This document shows positions 4,247 to 7,237 of a DNA stretch of 7,237 bases, piece by piece. Location of the stretch: the NCBI GenBank assembly GCA_050115015.1, contig JASFRI010000211.1, positions 1 through 7,237 of the forward strand, given 5' to 3'. The translations under genes and the position numbers were made by a program. Within the stretch, counting starts at the first letter, position 1, and the number at the start of each line of letters is the position of its first letter. This DNA is from JASFRI01 sp050115015. GTDB taxonomy: Bacteria; Acidobacteriota; Polarisedimenticolia; CBDVAL01. Under the pieces are notes generated by a model. That model was not told the origin of the DNA and searched no databases. It worked only from the letters and a program-made list of their open reading frames with translations.

Positions 4247-7237
4247 TCAGCGCCCGCCCCCGGCCTCTCCCGAAGCACCGGCGCGCCGGGTGTTGTGCCG
4301 CAGGAGCCAGTCCAAACGCTCCGCGTCCCGCCGGTTCTGCTCCGCCGCCGGCGGCGGGTAGCTCTCCATGGCGTGGAAGGGCAACGGCTCGATCCGATCC
4401 GGGGCCGCCGAGTTCAAGTCCATGTCCTTGCCGAAGCCGTCGGCGTAGAGCAGCCAGGTGCGGCTCCAGCCCGGCGGGAGCGGCGGTAGGGCGCCTGCCT
4501 CGAAGGACAGGGCGACCTCGTCCCCGTGCCGGGCGATCACGTAGCGGTCATCGGGCGCCTCGAGAAGACCGCGGACGTCGCCGTACGCGGTGAAGGCGCC
4601 CCCGAAGTCCTTCCACCCCGCCCGTTCCCGCGCGTCGTCGTAGTCGTACCCGAAGGGAGGATTGCCGTCCGGGGAGACCGGCCGCGGGTAGCCCCGGAAC
4701 CGGAGCTCCGAGGCGGCGGGAGCGAGCCTCGAGAGCCGGACCTCGGCGGCCTCGTCCACGATCCCCACCCGGATCCGATCGAAGTAGATCCGCATGTTCG
4801 TGACGATCCGGAAGCGCCGATCTCCGCTCGCGGGGAGAACCCCCGTGAGCTCCACCGCCAGGGTCTTCGGCAGACCGGCCGGGAAGCCCAGCTGCGGCAG
4901 CTTGGTCTCCCAGCGGCCGTCCTCGCCGACCACGTCGAGACGGGGGGGCTGGAGGTGCAGCCCCGCCTGGGACGCGGCCAGGTTCGAGGTGGAGTCCGCG
5001 TAGTCGATCCAGGCGTCGGCCAGCAGCACGATGCGGCGCCCCGTGGGCAGCTCGCCCGGATCGACCTCGAGGGCGTGCTCCGCCGCGTAGCCCTTGAAGG
5101 GCAGCAGCGCGAAGCCGTCCGGCCAGCGGCGGTCCCGTTCCAGGATGCGGTCGAGCACGTCGACCCCGTCCTCCACCGCGGCGACGGGAGCCCGCTCCTC
5201 CTCGACCGGGAAGATCTCGAACCCGGGAAAGGGCGGCGCCGGAAGCAGCCGCTCGTTCGGGTAGATCCGGCGATCCGAGGGGTGGTCCACGGCGAGAAGC
5301 GATACGCCGTCGAAGAAGATCACCTCCTCGAGCTGGTTGACCATGCGCAGCTCGAGCCGCCCTTCCCTGGTCACCAGCTGGTCCGCCTCCAGCTTCACGT
5401 ACTCGTCTGTATCCGGGGTATTGAACGTCTCCGCCCCGAGCCGGTAGCCGATGGCGCTGCCGCCCAGGAAGTCGGTCACGAACCCGAAGGCGTGGCCGTT
5501 CCAGGCATAGAGGATCGGGCAGGAGGAGCCCTTGCGATCGAGCTCCTGCACCTGCGCAAGCCGGTCCGTCTCGGGGTCGATCTCGTCCTGCAGGACACCA
5601 CTGGGCCACAGGAACCGCAGGGTATCGGCGCGCTCGCGGTCCCCCAGCCCGAAGTGAACCCGGCCGGAGGTGCCGGTCATGAAGCCGGAGGTGGAGACGA
5701 CCTCCATCTTCTGCCAGAGACGTCCGGACTTGAGCTCGACCTTCGTGCCGATCCCGCCGCGGTTCGATCCGCGGCCGACGGCCTCCACCTCGAGGGAGTG
5801 GTTCCGGGAGCCGCCGTCGTTCCGCAGCAGCAACGGTGCCGCCCTCCCCGCTCGAGAGACCAGGAGGTCCAGATCGCCGTCCCCGTCCAGGTCCTCGGCC
5901 AGCAGCGACCGGGCCGGGGCCGCGACCACCCGGTCGAGCCCCGCGGCGTCCGTCCGGTCCTCGAAGCGCCCCTCGCCGGCGTTCCGCAGCAAGCGGATCG
6001 CCGGACCTGTCGCGGCATCGATCGCCGCGGCCAGATCCAGAAACCCGTCGTTGTCGAAGTCCAGGAACGCCACGCCGGACGCCGACATCCCGGCCGCAGA
6101 GGCGGGAAGCTCCACCTGCAGGAAGGACCCGCCGGACAGATTGCGGAGCAGGCGCAGCCCTTCCGGTCCCGCCGCGGCGAGATCCATGAATCCGTCCTTG
6201 TCGAAGTCCCCCGCCGCCACACCGCGGGCCGGTCCCGCCGCCAGGCCCCGCTCCGCGGCGACGTCGGTGAAGGTCCCGACACGGTCGTTTCGCATCAGCT
6301 GCCACGGCCCGTCCAGCCCGGGCAGGATCAGATCGATGTCCCGGTCGTTGTCCGCATCGCTGAACAGGAGCGACGGGGCCGCGCCGGCGGCCCCGGTGAG
6401 CCCGGAAGGCCCGGCGTCCTCGAAGAAGGTGCCGTCGCCGCGGTTACGGAACAGGAGGTTGGGTGTCCGCCCCTCCCCGCCGTCACGGCGCACGACGTAG
6501 AGGTCGAGGTCGCCGTCGTGGTCGACGTCGGCCCAGGCCGCACCGGAAGCCGCTCCCGGGCTCCGGAGACCCGCCTCCTCGGTCCGGTCCACGAGGCGGC
6601 CATCGGGGCCGGGGGCCAGCAGACGTCCACCCGACGGCCCGGTGAGGAACAGCTCGAGCACCCCGTCCTTGTCGGGGTCCCCGAACACACCGGCGGAGGC
6701 GGGGGGCAGGCCGCCCTCCGGGGCCCGCTCGGCGGTGACGTCGGTGAAGCGCAGCCCACCGTCGTTGCGGAAGAAGCGACCGCCGTCGCAGGCCGGCAGG
6801 AACACGTCGACGTCGCCGTCCGCGTCCAGGTCCGCCGCGGCCAGCCCCGGGCCGGGACCGCAGGACGCCTTCTTCCCGCCCGCCGCTCCCAGGCCGGACC
6901 GATCCGGCTTGACCGCCACGTAGCGCACCTCGATGGGTGGCGGCGCCGCGGAGCGCGCCAGCAGGCGCACGCGATCGTCCTCGACGGCGTACGAGTACTT
7001 CCCCTGCTCGCCATAGCGCGTGCCCACCGACGTGGTCAGGCCCTGCTGCTTCATCTCCTGCGAGCGCTCCAGCAACTCCCGCCCCTGCTCCACCTGGCCG
7101 GCCTGCAGGAGGGCCTTGCCCAGGCCGTAGTACGCGGAGACGTTCCCCGGACCCATCTCGATCGAGCGACGGAAGGCAGCGATCGCCTCATCGAGCCGCC
7201 GCTCCCTCGAGTACAGCGATCCGAGCTGGTAGAGGGT
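4247..7237 (-). CDS. TPR - FG-GAP/VCBS propeller - ASPIC/UnbV protein (5' partial)
   Basis: The gene runs off the window edge. An in-frame ATG exists at 7156, but the 27 codons before it are open and encode half a TPR (LYQLGSLY, then EAIAAF), so that ATG is internal. About 996 residues are visible. In numbering from that Met, they contain: TPRs to about residue 35; a linker; seven D-x-D-x-D-G-type calcium-loop motifs starting at 109, 160, 210, 267, 317, 366 and 422; an ASPIC/UnbV domain at about 453-526 (GGIGTKVEL, STSGFMTG, VHFGLG, WPSG); and a C-terminal region from SCPILYAWNGH at 546 to the end. The middle resembles CRTAC1-family proteins and should form a beta-propeller. The C-terminal region recurs, from memory, in large TPR/ASPIC proteins of Acidobacteriota-like bacteria, but its function is unknown. 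An extracytoplasmic location is likely from the family, though the signal peptide region is outside the window. No enzymatic motif is recognised. There is no evident link to the trehalose genes 85 bp downstream. Confidence 0.85.
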   Translation of the reverse strand, partial: TLYQLGSLYSRERRLDEAIAAFRRSIEMGPGNVSAYYGLGKALLQAGQVEQGRELLERSQEMKQQGLTTSVGTRYGEQGKYSYAVEDDRVRLLARSAAPPPIEVRYVAVKPDRSGLGAAGGKKASCGPGPGLAAADLDADGDVDVFLPACDGGRFFRNDGGLRFTDVTAERAPEGGLPPASAGVFGDPDKDGVLELFLTGPSGGRLLAPGPDGRLVDRTEEAGLRSPGAASGAAWADVDHDGDLDLYVVRRDGGEGRTPNLLFRNRGDGTFFEDAGPSGLTGAAGAAPSLLFSDADNDRDIDLILPGLDGPWQLMRNDRVGTFTDVAAERGLAAGPARGVAAGDFDKDGFMDLAAAGPEGLRLLRNLSGGSFLQVELPASAAGMSASGVAFLDFDNDGFLDLAAAIDAATGPAIRLLRNAGEGRFEDRTDAAGLDRVVAAPARSLLAEDLDGDGDLDLLVSRAGRAAPLLLRNDGGSRNHSLEVEAVGRGSNRGGIGTKVELKSGRLWQKMEVVSTSGFMTGTSGRVHFGLGDRERADTLRFLWPSGVLQDEIDPETDRLAQVQELDRKGSSCPILYAWNGHAFGFVTDFLGGSAIGYRLGAETFNTPDTDEYVKLEADQLVTREGRLELRMVNQLEEVIFFDGVSLLAVDHPSDRRIYPNERLLPAPPFPGFEIFPVEEERAPVAAVEDGVDVLDRILERDRRWPDGFALLPFKGYAAEHALEVDPGELPTGRRIVLLADAWIDYADSTSNLAASQAGLHLQPPRLDVVGEDGRWETKLPQLGFPAGLPKTLAVELTGVLPASGDRRFRIVTNMRIYFDRIRVGIVDEAAEVRLSRLAPAASELRFRGYPRPVSPDGNPPFGYDYDDARERAGWKDFGGAFTAYGDVRGLLEAPDDRYVIARHGDEVALSFEAGALPPLPPGWSRTWLLYADGFGKDMDLNSAAPDRIEPLPFHAMESYPPPAAEQNRRDAERLDWLLRHNTRRAGASGEAGGGR
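5579..5800 (-). other. ASPIC/UnbV domain
   Basis: Residues 453-526, numbered from the internal Met at 7156. The typical order of motifs is present: a first strand NHSLEVE, RGGIGTKVEL, a STSGFMTGTSG loop, VHFGLGDRERAD and LRFLWPSG. This domain commonly caps FG-GAP propellers in CRTAC1-type proteins and its role is not well defined. Confidence 0.8.
5867..6832 (-). repeat. Seven FG-GAP/VCBS calcium-loop repeats (predicted beta-propeller)
   Basis: Seven D-x-D-x-D-G-x-x-D-like loops occur at spacings of 51, 50, 57, 50, 49 and 56 residues, the number expected for a seven-bladed propeller. Each is followed by an R-N or equivalent turn and a G-x-F strand. Loop 2 (DPDKDGVLE) lacks the final Asp and loop 4 (DADNDRDID) has Arg in place of the Gly, so these two may bind calcium poorly. 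Confidence 0.75.
7052..7237 (-). repeat. TPR units at the N-terminal edge of the partial protein
   Basis: About two TPR units are visible: one with LYQLGSLY and EAIAAFRRSIE followed by GPGN, and the next with AYYGLGKALLQAG and GRELLERSQEM. More units probably lie beyond the window edge. TPRs normally mediate protein-protein contacts. Confidence 0.75.

Noticed and set aside
3439..4593. 384-codon plus-strand open frame antisense to otsA
   Set aside because: It has no domain signal and is opposite the conserved GT20 core. It arises because high-GC coding DNA rarely has stops on the antisense strand.
4548..6305. 585-codon minus-strand open frame inside the TPR/ASPIC gene
   Set aside because: It is Arg/Gly/Pro-rich shadow sequence. 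The other frame encodes the regular calcium-loop repeats and the ASPIC domain.
7154..7156. ATG at 7156 as the true start of the TPR/ASPIC gene
   Set aside because: The 27 in-frame codons before it are open to the window edge and encode a well-formed TPR helix pair. The ATG is therefore internal and the gene is 5' truncated by the window.

Overview
The window is very GC-rich, compact and entirely minus-strand coded. Five protein genes are supported, and no RNA genes, mobile elements or CRISPR arrays are visible. The gene mix is a giant TPR/FG-GAP/ASPIC-UnbV protein, a GT20 trehalose-6-phosphate synthase, a DUF5752-type protein, a TreT-like GT4 and a small exported DUF4920-like protein. It fits an uncultured, high-GC environmental bacterium of the Acidobacteriota, Gemmatimonadota or Myxococcota kind. 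That placement is inference from gene content only; no phylogenetic marker lies in the window.

In transcription order (high to low coordinates) the layout is as follows. (1) 7237-4247: the C-terminal ~996 residues of a protein with TPRs, a seven-motif FG-GAP/VCBS propeller, an ASPIC/UnbV domain and a ~420-residue C-terminal region; its 5' end lies outside the window. (2) An 85-bp gap holding the only good -10-like hexamer seen upstream of a start. (3) 4161-2659: otsA-like GT20 synthase. (4) A 187-bp gap with a small hairpin just after the otsA stop. (5) 2472-1771: DUF5752-type protein starting at GTG. (6) 1774-557: TreT-like glycosyltransferase whose GTG start overlaps the previous stop (GTGA). 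(7) A 103-bp gap with a perfect 7-bp stem-loop next to the next ribosome binding site. (8) 453-34: periplasmic or secreted DUF4920-like protein. No gene-free stretch exceeds 300 bases.

The coherent unit is otsA - DUF5752 - treT, a trehalose module. OtsA would make trehalose-6-phosphate from a nucleotide-glucose and glucose-6-phosphate. TreT would reversibly couple nucleotide-glucose and free glucose directly to trehalose. No OtsB-type phosphatase is present in the window. The DUF5752 protein sits between the two enzymes and is translationally coupled to TreT. It is built from two copies of the same ~100-residue unit, which is the most interesting feature here. The flanking TPR/ASPIC protein and the DUF4920-like protein have no evident link to trehalose metabolism.
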